A stretch of 64,000 bases of DNA from Bordetella bronchialis (GCF_001676705.1 NZ_CP016170.1:4340001-4404000); one strand, 5' to 3'. Counted from the first letter of the stretch, positions 36,995 to 47,694 are shown. The notes: generated by a model from the sequence alone, not told the origin. Numbers and translations are program-made.

Positions 36995-39900
36995 TCGCCC
37001 TCCCCTTGGGTGGCGGGGCTGGGCGGCCTGCCTTCCTGTGCCCGCTTGGCGGCCTGCTCCTCTTCGAAGCGGCGCGCCTCCGCGCCCAGCAGCCGCGGTT
37101 TGGTCTTGAACAGGCCCAGCACGACGACGAAGAAGGTGGGCACGAAAATCACGGCGAAGGGCGTGGCCGCCAGCATCCCGCCCAGCACCCCAAGGCCGAC
37201 CGCGCGCTGGCTCGCGGCTCCCGCGCCGCTGGCGATGGCCAGCGGGATCACGCCCAGGATGAATGCCAGCGAGGTCATCAGGATGGGCCGGAACCGCAGG
37301 CGCGCGGCCTCGACCGCGGACTCGTACAGCCCGTAGCCCCGGGCGTACTGGTCCTTGGCGAACTCCACGATCAGGATGGCGTTCTTGGCGGCCAGGCCGA
37401 TCACGGTCACCATGCCCACCTGGAAGTACACGTCGTTGGACATGCCCAGCAGGCCCACCAGGCCCACGGCGCCCAGCATGCCCAGCGGCACCACCAGCAT
37501 CACGGACAGGGGGATGGCCCAGCTTTCATACAGGGCCGCCAGCACCAGGAACACCACCAGCAGGGACAGGCCCATCAGGATGGGCGCCTGGCTGCCGGCC
37601 TGCTGCTCCTGGTACGACAGGCCGTTCCACTCATAGCCGAAGCCCGGCGGCAACTGCGTCATCAGGTGCTCCATTTCGAGCATGGCCTGGCCGCTGGTGT
37701 AGCCCGGTCCGGCGTCGCCGGAAATACGGATGGACTCATAGCTGTTGAAGCGCACGATCTGCACCGGCCCCTGGCCCCACTTGGCCGAGACGAAGCTGGA
37801 CAAAGGCACCATGCCGCCATTGGTGTTGCGCGCGTTCAATGCCAGGATGTCCTCCACCTGCATGCGGTAAGGCGCGTCGGCCTGCACCCACACGTTCTGC
37901 ATGCGGCCGAAATTCGGGAACTTGTTGATCAGGGCGCTGCCCACCGCGGTGGAGATGAGCGACGCCGCCTCGTCGAAGTTGACCCCCAGCGCGGCGGCCT
38001 TCTGCCGGTCTATGGTCAGGGTCAGCTGCGCGCTGGGCCCCAGTCCCGAGATCCGCACCTGCGACAGCACGGGGCTCTTCATCGCCATGCCCATCAATTG
38101 CCCCGTCGCCGCGGCCAGCGCGTCCGTTCCGGCGCCGGCGCGGTCCTGCAGGCGGAAGTCGAAGCCCGTGGCGTTGCCCAGCGTGGAGATGGCCGGCGGC
38201 ACCACGGTGAACACCATGGCGTCGTGGATCCCCATCAACAGATTGTTCAAGGCACGGAAGGACACCGCCTCGGCCGAGTCCGCGCGCGACTTGCGCTGGT
38301 CGAAGTCCTTCAGCGTGGTGAAGGCGATGGCCGCGTTCAGGCCATTGCCGTTGAAGCTGAAGCCCTGCACCGCGATGATGTTCTCCACCTGCGGCTGCGC
38401 CATGAAGTACTTTTCCACCTGCTGCAGCACGTCCACCGCGCGGTTCGCGCTGGAGCCGGAGGGCAGTTCGATGTTGCTGATCACATAGCCCTGGTCTTCC
38501 TCGGGCAGGAAGGACGACGGCATGCGCCAGTACAGCCAGCCCAGCAGCAACACCAGCGCCAGGTAGATCAGCATCATGCGGCCGCCCTTGTGCAGGATGC
38601 GCGACACCCAGTTCTGGTAGGCGTGCGTACCGCGATCGAAGCGGCGGTTGAACCAGCCGAAAAAGCCCCGCTTTTCCTCATGCCGGTCCTTGGGCACCGG
38701 CTTGAGGATGGTCGAGCACAGCGCCGGCGTGAAGCTCAGCGCCAGGAAAGCCGAAAAGAAAATCGACACGGCCATGGCGACGGCGAACTGCCGATAGATC
38801 ACGCCCACCGACCCGCCCATGAAGGCCAGCGGCAGGAAGACGCTGACCAGCACCAGCGTAATGCCGGTGATGGCGCCGGTGATCTGCGGCATCGCGCGCG
38901 AGGTGGCCTCCTTGGGCGACAGGCCTTCCGTCGCCATGATGCGCTCGACGTTTTCCACCACCACGATGGCATCGTCGACCAGGATGCCGATCGCCAGCAC
39001 CATGGCGAACATGGTCAGCACGTTGATGGAAAATCCCAGCGCCAGCATCACGGCGAAGGCGCCCATCATGGCCACCGGCACCACCAGCGCCGGGATGATG
39101 GTGTAGCGCACGTTCTGCAGGAACAGGAACATCACCAGGAACACCAGCACCATCGCTTCCAGCAGCGTCTTGACCACGTCGGTGATCGAGGTCTCCACAT
39201 AGGGCGCGGTGTCGTAGGGAATGGCGTAGCTGATGTTGGCCGGGAAGTACTTGGACAGCTGCTCCATCTGCTGGCGCACGCCCTTGGCGGTGGACAGCGC
39301 GTTGGCGTCCGGCGACAGGATGATGGCGAACGCCGCCGTCGGCTTGCCGTTCAGGCGGGCGCCGAAGAAGTAGTTGTCGGCGCCGATCTCGACCCGCGCC
39401 ACGTCGCGCACGCGGACCACCGAGCCGTCCGTATTGGCGCGCAGCACCAGGTTGCCGAAGCCTTCCACGGTGGACAGCTGGCCATTGGCGATCACGGTGG
39501 CGGTGGTGCGCTGGCTCGCCGGATTCGGCGGACCGCCCATGTTGCCGCCGGAGATCAGCACGTTCTGCTGCGCGATGGCCTGGTTGACATCGTTCATGCT
39601 CAGGTTGTAGCCAACCAGCTTCTGCGGATCGACCCAGATGCGCATGGCCCGGGGCGCGGCGAACAGCTGGAACTGGCCCACGCCCGGCACGCGCGAAACG
39701 GGGTTCTTGACGTTGCGCGTCACGTAGTCGGCCAGCGCGGTCTGGTCCATGGAGCCGTCGGTGGACGACACCGTGACGATCATCAGGAAGCCGGTACTGG
39801 TCTGCTGGAATTGCACGCCCTGCTGCGCCACCGCGGCGGGCAGCTGCGCCGTCACGTTGGCGACGCGGTTCTGCACATCGACCTGGGCCAGGTCGGGGTC

Positions 39901-40194
39901 GCGTCCCGGCGCGAAGGTGGCGGTGATGGTCGATTGGCCGTTGGAATCGCTGACGGATTCGTAGTACAGCAGGCCCTTGGCGCCATTGAGCTGGTCTTCG
40001 ATCAGGCTGGTGACCGAGTCGGCGACTTCCTTGGCCGAGGCGCCCGGATAGGTGGCCGTGATCTCAATGGCCGGCGGCGCCACGTTCGGATATTGCGAGA
40101 CCGGCATGTTGGGGATCGCCAGTATCCCCGCGAGCAGGATGAACAGCGCAACAACCCAGGCAAAAATCGGTCTGTCGATAAAAAATTGCGGCAT
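36991..40194 (-). CDS. RND multidrug efflux transporter, inner membrane (AcrB/MexB type)
   Basis: A 1067-residue proton-driven trimeric efflux pump of the HAE1 family. The start MPQFFIDRPIFAWVVALFILLAG is typical. The proton relay acids are in GILVDDAIVVVENVER (transmembrane helix 4). Twelve transmembrane helices and two large periplasmic loops are expected from the duplicated layout, and the C-terminal motif ILGVIPLAIASGAGAASQRA is present. It lies between the membrane fusion gene (69 bp upstream) and the outer membrane channel gene (4-bp overlap). No TetR or MarR repressor gene is adjacent, so regulation is probably encoded elsewhere. Confidence 0.97.
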   Translation of the reverse strand: MPQFFIDRPIFAWVVALFILLAGILAIPNMPVSQYPNVAPPAIEITATYPGASAKEVADSVTSLIEDQLNGAKGLLYYESVSDSNGQSTITATFAPGRDPDLAQVDVQNRVANVTAQLPAAVAQQGVQFQQTSTGFLMIVTVSSTDGSMDQTALADYVTRNVKNPVSRVPGVGQFQLFAAPRAMRIWVDPQKLVGYNLSMNDVNQAIAQQNVLISGGNMGGPPNPASQRTTATVIANGQLSTVEGFGNLVLRANTDGSVVRVRDVARVEIGADNYFFGARLNGKPTAAFAIILSPDANALSTAKGVRQQMEQLSKYFPANISYAIPYDTAPYVETSITDVVKTLLEAMVLVFLVMFLFLQNVRYTIIPALVVPVAMMGAFAVMLALGFSINVLTMFAMVLAIGILVDDAIVVVENVERIMATEGLSPKEATSRAMPQITGAITGITLVLVSVFLPLAFMGGSVGVIYRQFAVAMAVSIFFSAFLALSFTPALCSTILKPVPKDRHEEKRGFFGWFNRRFDRGTHAYQNWVSRILHKGGRMMLIYLALVLLLGWLYWRMPSSFLPEEDQGYVISNIELPSGSSANRAVDVLQQVEKYFMAQPQVENIIAVQGFSFNGNGLNAAIAFTTLKDFDQRKSRADSAEAVSFRALNNLLMGIHDAMVFTVVPPAISTLGNATGFDFRLQDRAGAGTDALAAATGQLMGMAMKSPVLSQVRISGLGPSAQLTLTIDRQKAAALGVNFDEAASLISTAVGSALINKFPNFGRMQNVWVQADAPYRMQVEDILALNARNTNGGMVPLSSFVSAKWGQGPVQIVRFNSYESIRISGDAGPGYTSGQAMLEMEHLMTQLPPGFGYEWNGLSYQEQQAGSQAPILMGLSLLVVFLVLAALYESWAIPLSVMLVVPLGMLGAVGLVGLLGMSNDVYFQVGMVTVIGLAAKNAILIVEFAKDQYARGYGLYESAVEAARLRFRPILMTSLAFILGVIPLAIASGAGAASQRAVGLGVLGGMLAATPFAVIFVPTFFVVVLGLFKTKPRLLGAEARRFEEEQAAKRAQEGRPPSPATQGEGE

Positions 40195-40263
40195 GAGGGT
40201 TGATCCCCGGAGACGGTACTCAAGATGCAGGGAAGCGGCGCCCTGGCGCGGCGCCGCGACCGA

Positions 40264-41571
40264 TTACGACTTTTGCCCGGCGGGCGGCTGGGCGGGCGCG
40301 CCCTGCTTGCCGGGCTCGGCGCCCGATGCGGGAGCGCCGGGGGCCGGGGCGCCGGGGGCCGGGGCGCCGGGCGCCGGTGCGCCGGGCGCCGGGGCGCCAC
40401 CTGTCGGTGCGCCGCCAGGCTGCGCCGGATTCCATTGCGCCACCTTGACGGGCGCGCCCGGCCGGACTTTCTGGAAGCCTTCCACCACCACCACATCGCC
40501 CGCCTTCAGGCCGCTGGTCACGACCCAGCGCCCGCCGATGGCGTTGCCGGTGGTCACGCTGACCTGGTCGATCTTGCCGTCCTTGACCAGCATCAGGCTC
40601 TGCAGGCCATCCGGCGTGCGCTGCAAGGCCTGCTGCGGCACGAGCAGGGCCTTGTCGTCCACGCCCTGGGTCAGCCGCACGCGCACATACATGCCGGGCA
40701 GCAGCACGGTTTCCGGGTTGGGGAATTCGGCGCGCAGATTGACCTGGCCGGTAGTGGGATCGACGGTGATTCCCGTGAACAGCAGCTTGCCCTTATGGCC
40801 ATAGATGGAACCGTCTTCCAGCACGACCTCGGCCAGCGCGGCGTTGTCCCCCACCTTTTGCAGCTGCCCGCCGGCGAAGGCCTTGCGCAGCGCGGCCAGA
40901 TCGGTGGTGGACTGGGTGAAGTCCACATACACGGGATCCAATTGCTGCACCAGCGCCATCTGGGTGGCCGACGTGGCCTCCACCAGGGCGCCCTCGGTCA
41001 CCAGCGGCTTACCGATACGGCCCGTGATGGGCGACGTGACGTTCGTGTACCCCAGGTTGATGGCGGCGTTCTGCAGGTTCGCCTTGGCGGCGGCGACGGC
41101 CGCATCGGCCTGGCGGTAGCTCGCCACGGCGTTGTCGTATTCCTGGCGGCTGACCGCGTTGGCCTTCACCAGGGGAGCGTAGCGGTCCGCCAGCGCCTTG
41201 GCGCTGTAGAGGTCGGCCTGGGATTGCTTCAGCTGCGCCGCCGCCTGATCGTAGGCCGCCTTGTAGGGCGCGGGATCGATCTTGAAGAGGAGATCGTTTT
41301 CCTTGACGTCGCCGCCTTGCTGGAAAACGATGCGCTGCACGATACCGGTGACCCGCGCCCGGATCTGCGCATCCCGCACGGCGTCGACGCGGCCGGGCAG
41401 ATCGGCGATGCTGGGCGCGCGCTCGGGCTGGACGGTAATGACGCTGACCTGCGGCGGCCCCGGATTGAGCTGCGGGCGTTCGCCGCATCCCGCCAACAGA
41501 AGCGTGGCGGCAACAAGACTGAACAAGGGTGACGCTACGCGCTTTGGGATACGTCGAGGCGCAAAATGCAT
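40264..41571 (-). CDS. RND efflux membrane fusion protein (AcrA type) with GAPAP tail
   Basis: A 435-residue periplasmic adaptor, starting MHFAPRRIPK at 41571 with GAGG five bases upstream. The lipobox LLLAGC lipidates it. A lipoyl half-motif sits near DAQIRARVTGIVQ, then a helical hairpin and a beta-barrel domain (FTGITVDPTTGQVNLRAEF). The C-terminal tail is unusual: five copies of a GAPAP-type pentapeptide (about residues 392-416) then a Gln/Pro-rich end. Adaptors usually end near the membrane-proximal domain, so this tail is an extra, probably disordered, extension. First gene of the efflux operon. Confidence 0.95.
   Translation of the reverse strand: MHFAPRRIPKRVASPLFSLVAATLLLAGCGERPQLNPGPPQVSVITVQPERAPSIADLPGRVDAVRDAQIRARVTGIVQRIVFQQGGDVKENDLLFKIDPAPYKAAYDQAAAQLKQSQADLYSAKALADRYAPLVKANAVSRQEYDNAVASYRQADAAVAAAKANLQNAAINLGYTNVTSPITGRIGKPLVTEGALVEATSATQMALVQQLDPVYVDFTQSTTDLAALRKAFAGGQLQKVGDNAALAEVVLEDGSIYGHKGKLLFTGITVDPTTGQVNLRAEFPNPETVLLPGMYVRVRLTQGVDDKALLVPQQALQRTPDGLQSLMLVKDGKIDQVSVTTGNAIGGRWVVTSGLKAGDVVVVEGFQKVRPGAPVKVAQWNPAQPGGAPTGGAPAPGAPAPGAPAPGAPAPGAPASGAEPGKQGAPAQPPAGQKS
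40324..40398. repeat. Tandem 15-bp repeat encoding GAPAP units
   Basis: Five consecutive GC-rich 15-bp units (the last encodes GAPAS) inside the efflux adaptor gene. Copy number at such a site can change by slippage. Confidence 0.85.
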
Positions 41572-41824
41572 GGAATCCTCTCGCCACCGGCATGCAAGGC
41601 ACGCCGTTTTTGAATGAACGGGCACGAAAGACCGGCGTTCATGGCGAAACGCAAACCATGCCCCTACCCCATTTCGTCCCCTCGGGCCGCGCTAATGTAA
41701 CTCATTCATTGCATTGGCACCATATTCTTAGCCTTGTGACGATTCAGTACCAAAGTGCGCGAGGCTCCCTGTGGGACAAGGCGACAGGCTGGCGCCGGGG
41801 AAGCGTTCTATTACAAATAGGCAC

Positions 41825-41849
41825 AAAAAAGCCGGACCGAAGTCCGGCT
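41825..41849 (-). terminator. Rho-independent terminator of the MHS transporter gene
   Basis: On the minus strand the stem AGCCGGAC/GTCCGGCT with a TTCG-type loop is followed by T6. It lies about 50 bp after the stop at 41902 and insulates the efflux operon promoter. Confidence 0.9.
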
Positions 41850-41901
41850 TGCCTCTGGGGAAGGCGTGCTGCGAAACGCTCGCGCGCCCCCGGGCGCGGG
41901 G

Positions 41902-43239
41902 TCAATCCCGTGTCTGCTCCAGCGAGCGGTTGATGCGCAAGGCCAGCAGGGTGCAAGCGACACCGGACAGCAGGTAGGCGCTGACGGCCGCCAGGCCGAA
42001 ACGGGCGGACAGGCTCAATGCGACGACGGGCGCGAAGGCGGCGCCGAACAGCCAAGCAAAGTCGGCGGTAAAGGCCGCGCCGGTGTAGCGGAAGCGCCGG
42101 CTGAAGTTCGCCGTCACGGTGCCGGAGGCCTGGCCGTAGGACAGCCCGAGCAGGGTGAAGCCGACCAGGATGAAGGCGTCCTGAGCGGCCGTGCCGCCAT
42201 CCAGCAGCCACGGCGTGCACAGGCTGAATACCCCGATCAGGGCCGCCAGCGCCCCCAGCGTATTGCGGCGGCCGATGCGGTCGGCCAGCCAGCCGGAGAC
42301 GATCGTTCCCAGGATGCCGAATACCGCGCCCAACACCTGGATGCTCAGGATGGCGTCGATGGACTGGGTGGATTGCAGCGCCAACCAGGACAACGGGAAA
42401 ATCGTCACCAGGTGGAACAGCGCATAGCTGGCCAGCGCGGCGAAGGCGCCGAGGAAAATGTTGTATCCCTGCTCCTTCATCAGGGTATGGGCGGGAATCG
42501 GCTCGAGCTCGCCCTCTTCCAGCAGCCGCGTGTACTCATGCGTGACCACCAGCCGCAGCCGGGCGAACAAGGCCACGACGTTGATGGCGAAGGCCACGTA
42601 GAAGGGATAGCGCCAGCCCCACTCGGAGAAATCGTCCGCGCTGAGGTTGGTGTGCAGGTACAGGAACAAGGCGCCGGCCAGCAGGAAGCCGATGGGGGCG
42701 CCAAGTTGCCCCAGCATCGCGTACCAGCCGCGCCGCTCGGCCGGCGCGTTCAAGGCCAGCAGTGAAGGCAGGCCATCCCAGGCGCCCCCGGTGGCCAGGC
42801 CTTGCAGGCAGCGGAACACGGCAAGCAATATAATGGCGCGTTCGCCCAGGGTGGCATAACTGGGCAGGAACGCGATACCGGCGGTGGCCGTGCCCAGCAG
42901 GAACAGGGCCACGGTCAGCTTGGCGGCCCGGCCCCAGCGTCGCTGCAGCGCCATGAACAGCGCGGTGCCGAACGGCCTGGCAATGAAGGCGAAGGAAAAC
43001 ACGACGAAGGCGGCAAGTATGCCTTCGAGTCGCGTCAGGAACGGGAAAAACACCTGCGGGAATACCAGCACGGATGCGATCCCGTAGACGAAGAAATCGA
43101 AGTATTCGGATGCTCGGCCTATGACGACGCCGATGGCGATTTCTCCCGGCGCGACCTTGGAATGATCGGCGGTGGTAAGCCTGGCGTCATGCTCGAGGGA
43201 AGTCGAGGACGGGTGGGTGTATCCGGCAGTCATGGACAT
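41902..43239 (-). CDS. MFS transporter, metabolite:H+ symporter (MHS) family
   Basis: A 445-residue inner-membrane carrier with 12 hydrophobic segments. The N-terminal text IAIGVVIGRASEYFDFFVYG and RPFGTALFMALQRRWGR is characteristic of MHS-type (ProP/KgtP/ShiA-like) permeases. The Asp and Arg residues of the A-motif region are present in DRIGRRNTLGAL of the second half. The substrate is not deducible. It is transcribed from its own promoter upstream of 43239, in an intergenic region shared with cyoA. Confidence 0.85.
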   Translation of the reverse strand: MSMTAGYTHPSSTSLEHDARLTTADHSKVAPGEIAIGVVIGRASEYFDFFVYGIASVLVFPQVFFPFLTRLEGILAAFVVFSFAFIARPFGTALFMALQRRWGRAAKLTVALFLLGTATAGIAFLPSYATLGERAIILLAVFRCLQGLATGGAWDGLPSLLALNAPAERRGWYAMLGQLGAPIGFLLAGALFLYLHTNLSADDFSEWGWRYPFYVAFAINVVALFARLRLVVTHEYTRLLEEGELEPIPAHTLMKEQGYNIFLGAFAALASYALFHLVTIFPLSWLALQSTQSIDAILSIQVLGAVFGILGTIVSGWLADRIGRRNTLGALAALIGVFSLCTPWLLDGGTAAQDAFILVGFTLLGLSYGQASGTVTANFSRRFRYTGAAFTADFAWLFGAAFAPVVALSLSARFGLAAVSAYLLSGVACTLLALRINRSLEQTRD

Positions 43240-43522
43240 CTTATTTCCTCGCGAGTGTTGCTATACCGGCGGTTTCTGTCTCTGAAAACCGCTTTCTTCT
43301 ATCGCGCAGGCCTGCTGCTTACCGAAAATTGCCCTTGCACAGGCCCGGCAGGCCTTAGCATGGCATGACTTTGGGGTTGCCGCCATAGGTAGGACAAAAT
43401 GTCCACTTTCCGCAGTGCGTCAAAAATTGTACATTTCGCGTGATTTTTTGTTTGCAGCTTACGTGGCGCTTACACGCCCGTCACACCTTCGCTTAGTTCC
43501 TGTTTAGGCTTTGTCGCCCGGC

Positions 43523-44599
43523 ATGTCATCCTCCAAGCTCCCCCGCCGACTTCTCCTTCTTCCCCTGCTCGCCTTGTTCGCCCTGCTGGGCGGCTGCAAC
43601 GCCGTCGTGATGTCCCCGTCCGGCGATATCGCGGTGCAGCAGCGAGACCTCATCGTCATCTCGACGGTGCTGATGCTGATCATCATCATCCCCGTCATCA
43701 TCCTGACCCTGGTCTTCGCCTGGCGCTACCGCGCGTCCAACACCAACGCCCACTACGACCCCGAATGGCACCATTCCACCGTCGTGGAACTGGTGGTCTG
43801 GTCGGCGCCCCTGCTCATCATCATCGCGCTGGGCGCCATCACCTGGGTTACCACCCATCGCCTGGACCCCTACCGGCCCCTGGACCGCATCGCCGAAGGC
43901 CATGAACTGCCGACCAACGTCAAGCCCTTGACGGTGGAAGTGGTGGCCCTGGACTGGAAGTGGCTGTTCATCTACCCGGAACAGGGCGTCGCCACGGTGA
44001 ACGAGCTGGTCGCGCCGGTGAACCGGCCCATCCAGTTCAAGATCACGTCGTCGACGATGATGAATTCCTTCTTCATTCCGGCCCTGGCGGGGCAGGTGTA
44101 CGCCATGCCCGGCATGGAGACCAAGCTGCACGCGGTGATCAACAAGGCCGGCGTGTACGAGGGCTTCTCCGCCAACTACAGCGGAGCCGGCTTCTCGGAC
44201 ATGCGCTTCAAGTTCTACGGCATGACCAATACGGATTTCGATAACTGGATCCAGCAGACGCGCGACGGCGGCGGCGAACTGACCCGCCCGGTCTACCTGA
44301 AGCTGGAACAGCCTAGCGAAAAAGACCCCGTGCGCCGCTACGCCAAGGTGGACGCCACCCTGTACGACGCCATCGTCAACCGCTGCGTCGAGTCCAACCG
44401 CATGTGCCTGAAGGACATGATGGCCATCGACGAGAAAGGCGGCCTGGGCACGTCGGGGACCTACAACCTGGCCACCAATGCCTCCACGCGCGTGCGCCTC
44501 GGCCTGGCCGATACGTCCGCGCGCAACTACGTCGGCGCCGTCTGCACGCCCGCCAATCCCACCGGCGCCGCCGTGCTGGACAACCGCGTACCGCTTTAA
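43523..44599 (+). CDS. cyoA: Cytochrome bo3-type ubiquinol oxidase subunit II
   Basis: A 358-residue lipoprotein-type subunit, starting at ATG 43523 (a TTG four codons earlier was rejected). A lipobox LLGGC is followed by two transmembrane helices: VISTVLMLIIIIPVIILTLV and VVELVVWSAPLLIIIALGA. The periplasmic cupredoxin-like domain includes MMNSFFIPALAGQVYAMPGM. The CuA-binding Cys residues of cytochrome c oxidases are not seen, which fits a quinol oxidase. First gene of cyoABCD. The terminal oxidase pumps protons and oxidises ubiquinol. Confidence 0.95.
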   Translation: MSSSKLPRRLLLLPLLALFALLGGCNAVVMSPSGDIAVQQRDLIVISTVLMLIIIIPVIILTLVFAWRYRASNTNAHYDPEWHHSTVVELVVWSAPLLIIIALGAITWVTTHRLDPYRPLDRIAEGHELPTNVKPLTVEVVALDWKWLFIYPEQGVATVNELVAPVNRPIQFKITSSTMMNSFFIPALAGQVYAMPGMETKLHAVINKAGVYEGFSANYSGAGFSDMRFKFYGMTNTDFDNWIQQTRDGGGELTRPVYLKLEQPSEKDPVRRYAKVDATLYDAIVNRCVESNRMCLKDMMAIDEKGGLGTSGTYNLATNASTRVRLGLADTSARNYVGAVCTPANPTGAAVLDNRVPL

Positions 44600-44647
44600 G
44601 CCGCCCGCTCCTCTTTTCGCCTTGCGCCTCCCGTCATGGGAATCGAG

Positions 44648-46651
44648 ATGTTTGAGAACCTAGACCTGCAAAAGCTATTACTTGGCCGCCTATCCCTAGA
44701 GGCGATCCCCTACCATGAACCCATCCTTGTGGTGACGTTCATCGCCGTCGCCCTCGGCGGCCTGGCGCTGCTGGGCGCCCTGACCTACTTCCGGGTCTGG
44801 GGCTACCTGTGGCGCGAGTGGTTCACCAGCATCGACCACAAGAAGATCGGCATCATGTATATCGTGCTGGCGATCGTCATGCTGCTGCGCGGTTTCGCCG
44901 ATGCCATCATGATGCGGCTGCAACAGGCCGTCGCCTTCGGCGACGTCGCCGGCTACCTGCCGCCGCACCACTATGACCAGATCTTCACGGCGCACGGCGT
45001 CATCATGATCTTCTTCGTGGCCATGCCCCTGGTCACGGGCCTGATGAACTACATCGTGCCGCTGCAGATCGGCGCGCGCGACGTGGCCTTCCCCTTCCTG
45101 AACAACTTCAGCTTCTGGATGACCGTGGGCGGCGCCCTGCTGGTGATGACCTCGCTGTTCGTGGGCGAGTTCGCGCGCACCGGCTGGCTGGCCTACCCGC
45201 CGCTGTCCGGCATCCAGCAAAGTCCGGATGTGGGGGTCGACTACTACATCTGGGGATTGCAGGTCGCGGGCCTGGGGACATTGCTATCGGGCATCAACCT
45301 GATGGTCACCATCATCAAGATGCGCGCGCCGGGCATGGGCATGATGAAGATGCCGATCTTCACCTGGACCTCGCTGTGCACCAACGTGCTGATCGTGGCC
45401 GCCTTCCCCATCCTGACCGCCGTGCTGGCCCTGCTCGCGCTGGACCGCTACGCCGGCACCAACTTCTTCACGAACGACTTCGGCGGCAACCCGATGATGT
45501 ACGTGAACCTGATCTGGATCTGGGGCCACCCGGAGGTCTACATCCTGATCCTGCCCGCCTTCGGCGTGTTCTCGGAAGTGGTGTCCACCTATAGCGGCAA
45601 GCGCCTGTTCGGCTATGCCTCCATGGTCTACGCCACGGTGGTGATCACGGTGCTGTCCTACCTGGTGTGGCTGCATCACTTCTTCACCATGGGTTCGGGA
45701 GCGAGCGTCAACTCGTTCTTCGGCATCACCACAATGATCATCTCCATCCCGACCGGGGCGAAGATTTTCAACTGGCTGTTCACCATGTACCGCGGCCGCA
45801 TCCGCTTCGACGTGCCGATGCTGTGGACGGTGGGCTTCATGGTGACCTTCGTCATCGGCGGCATGACCGGCGTGATGCTGGCCGTTCCCCCGGCCGACTT
45901 CGTGCTGCACAACAGCCTGTTCCTGATCGCCCACTTCCACAACGTGATCATCGGCGGCGTGCTGTTCGGCATGTTCGCGGGCATCAACTACTGGTTCCCC
46001 AAGGCCTTCGGCTTCAAGCTCGACGAGTTCTGGGGCAAGTGCTCGTTCTGGTTCTGGTTGGTGGGCTTCTGGGTCGCCTTCGCGCCGCTGTACGTGCTGG
46101 GCCTGATGGGCGTGACCCGCCGCATGAACCACTTCGACGATCCCTCGCTGCAGATCTGGTTCGTGATCGCCGCCATCGGCGCCGGCCTGATCGCCATCGG
46201 CATCGCATGCTTCCTGATACAGCTGTTCGTCAGCTTCCGCCGCCGCGAGCAACTGCGCGACGTCACGGGCGACCCCTGGAACGGCCGCACGCTGGAATGG
46301 TCGACGTCGTCGCCGCCGCCGGCCTACAACTTCGCCTTCACGCCGCAGATCCACGAAGGCGATGCCTGGTGGCAGATGAAGCAGCGCGGCGCGCAGCGCC
46401 CGACGGAAGGGTTCATCCCCATCCATATGCCGAAGAACACGGCCGCCGGCGTCGTCATCGCGGCGCTGTGCACGGCCTTCGGGTTCGGCATGATCTGGCA
46501 CATGTGGCTGCTGGTGATCGTATCGTTCGTCGGCGCCCTGGCCGCGACGATCATCCACAGCTTCAACTACAAGCGTGATTACTACATTCCCGCGGACGAA
46601 GTCGTTCGCGTCGAGGCCGAGCGTACCCGTCTGCTAGCAAACCATGTCTAA
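44648..46651 (+). CDS. cyoB: Cytochrome bo3-type ubiquinol oxidase subunit I
   Basis: Catalytic heme-copper subunit, about 667 residues from ATG 44648 (MFENLDLQ); an ATG four codons upstream is also possible. Signature segments with the metal-binding histidines include [46 protein letters not shown] and [11 protein letters not shown], very close to E. coli CyoB. The C-terminal extension after [11 protein letters not shown] resembles the extra helices of the enterobacterial enzyme. It overlaps cyoC at the 3' end. Confidence 0.97.
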   Translation: MFENLDLQKLLLGRLSLEAIPYHEPILVVTFIAVALGGLALLGALTYFRVWGYLWREWFTSIDHKKIGIMYIVLAIVMLLRGFADAIMMRLQQAVAFGDVAGYLPPHHYDQIFTAHGVIMIFFVAMPLVTGLMNYIVPLQIGARDVAFPFLNNFSFWMTVGGALLVMTSLFVGEFARTGWLAYPPLSGIQQSPDVGVDYYIWGLQVAGLGTLLSGINLMVTIIKMRAPGMGMMKMPIFTWTSLCTNVLIVAAFPILTAVLALLALDRYAGTNFFTNDFGGNPMMYVNLIWIWGHPEVYILILPAFGVFSEVVSTYSGKRLFGYASMVYATVVITVLSYLVWLHHFFTMGSGASVNSFFGITTMIISIPTGAKIFNWLFTMYRGRIRFDVPMLWTVGFMVTFVIGGMTGVMLAVPPADFVLHNSLFLIAHFHNVIIGGVLFGMFAGINYWFPKAFGFKLDEFWGKCSFWFWLVGFWVAFAPLYVLGLMGVTRRMNHFDDPSLQIWFVIAAIGAGLIAIGIACFLIQLFVSFRRREQLRDVTGDPWNGRTLEWSTSSPPPAYNFAFTPQIHEGDAWWQMKQRGAQRPTEGFIPIHMPKNTAAGVVIAALCTAFGFGMIWHMWLLVIVSFVGALAATIIHSFNYKRDYYIPADEVVRVEAERTRLLANHV

Positions 46652-47285
46652 AGCCACCGTCCTGACCCAACCCGGCGCCGCGGCGTCGCCGGAGCCCCTC
46701 CGCTTCTACCTGACGGAGGAGCACCATCCGAAGAACGGCACCCTGCTGGGCTTCTGGATCTACCTGATGAGCGATTGCCTCATCTTCGCCAGCCTGTTCG
46801 CGGTGTACGGCGTGCTGGGCCGCAGCTATGCGGCCGGCCCGTCCGGCGCCGACCTGTTCGACCTGCCGCTGGTGGCGCTGAACACGTCGATGCTGCTGCT
46901 GTCGTCCATCACCTATGGCTTCGCCATGCTGGAGATGAACCGCAACCGCGTGGGCGCCACGCAGATGTGGCTGCTGATCACCGGCCTGTTCGGCGCCGCG
47001 TTCATCGGCCTGGAACTGTACGAGTTCGCGCACCTGATCCATGAAGGCGCCGGTCCCGGACGCAGCGCCTTCCTGTCGTCCTTCTTCACCCTGGTGGGCA
47101 CGCACGGCCTGCACGTCACCAGCGGCATCATCTGGCTGATCACGCTGATGGTGCAGGTCGCCCGCCACGGCCTGACCTCCGCCAACAAGCGCCGCCTGAT
47201 GTGCCTGTCGATGTTCTGGCACTTCCTGGATGTCGTCTGGATCGGCGTGTTCACCTTTGTCTATCTGATGGGAGTGCTGCCATGA
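46644..47285 (+). CDS. cyoC: Cytochrome bo3-type ubiquinol oxidase subunit III
   Basis: A 213-residue membrane protein of five to six helices. [21 protein letters not shown] at the N-terminus and [23 protein letters not shown] at the C-terminus match subunit III of quinol oxidases. It begins inside the last codons of cyoB (ATG 46644) and its stop overlaps the start of cyoD, giving tight translational coupling. Confidence 0.97.
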   Translation: MSKATVLTQPGAAASPEPLRFYLTEEHHPKNGTLLGFWIYLMSDCLIFASLFAVYGVLGRSYAAGPSGADLFDLPLVALNTSMLLLSSITYGFAMLEMNRNRVGATQMWLLITGLFGAAFIGLELYEFAHLIHEGAGPGRSAFLSSFFTLVGTHGLHVTSGIIWLITLMVQVARHGLTSANKRRLMCLSMFWHFLDVVWIGVFTFVYLMGVLP

Positions 47286-47692
47286 GCACGCATAACGGTA
47301 CGCTGGCCCATGGCGATCACCACGGGCATGACCACCACGACGACCACGACCACGACGACGGCGCGGCGCACGGCACCTTCAAGGGCTACATGACCGGCTT
47401 CATCCTGTCGGTCATCCTGACGGCCATCCCGTTCTGGATCGTCATGGACACGGTGTTCGACCAGTCCAGCACGACCGCCATGGTCATCCTGGGCCTGGCC
47501 GCCGTGCAGATCGTGGTCCACATGATCTACTTCCTGCACATGAACGCCCGCTCCGAGGGCGGCTGGACCATGCTGGCCCTGATCTTCACGGTCGTGATCG
47601 TCGTCATTACACTGGCGGGATCGCTGTGGGTCATGTATCACCTGAACGTGAACATGATGCCTTCCATGACCGACATGAAGAACATGCCGTAG
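47282..47692 (+). CDS. cyoD: Cytochrome bo3-type ubiquinol oxidase subunit IV with His-rich N-terminus
   Basis: A 136-residue small subunit with three transmembrane helices: [40 protein letters not shown] and [20 protein letters not shown]. The first 30 residues are exceptionally rich in His and Asp ([18 protein letters not shown]), beyond the usual CyoD. This may bind metal or simply be a flexible tail. It overlaps cyoC by four bases and is followed three bases later by a SURF1-family gene instead of cyoE (heme O synthase), which is not in this window. Confidence 0.9.
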   Translation: MSTHNGTLAHGDHHGHDHHDDHDHDDGAAHGTFKGYMTGFILSVILTAIPFWIVMDTVFDQSSTTAMVILGLAAVQIVVHMIYFLHMNARSEGGWTMLALIFTVVIVVITLAGSLWVMYHLNVNMMPSMTDMKNMP

Positions 47693-47694
47693 GT

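Noticed and set aside
36979-40203. 1074-residue plus-strand open frame across the RND transporter gene
   Set aside because: It is the mirror frame of the real transporter on the minus strand; His/Arg-rich text and no family match. The same holds for other long antisense frames in GC-rich genes (for example 6707-9139, 13195-15381, 5050-6930, 15515-17779).
40324-40398. Possible CRISPR-like repeat array
   Set aside because: It is a contiguous 15-bp tandem repeat without spacers, inside a coding sequence. No CRISPR array or cas gene was seen anywhere in the window.
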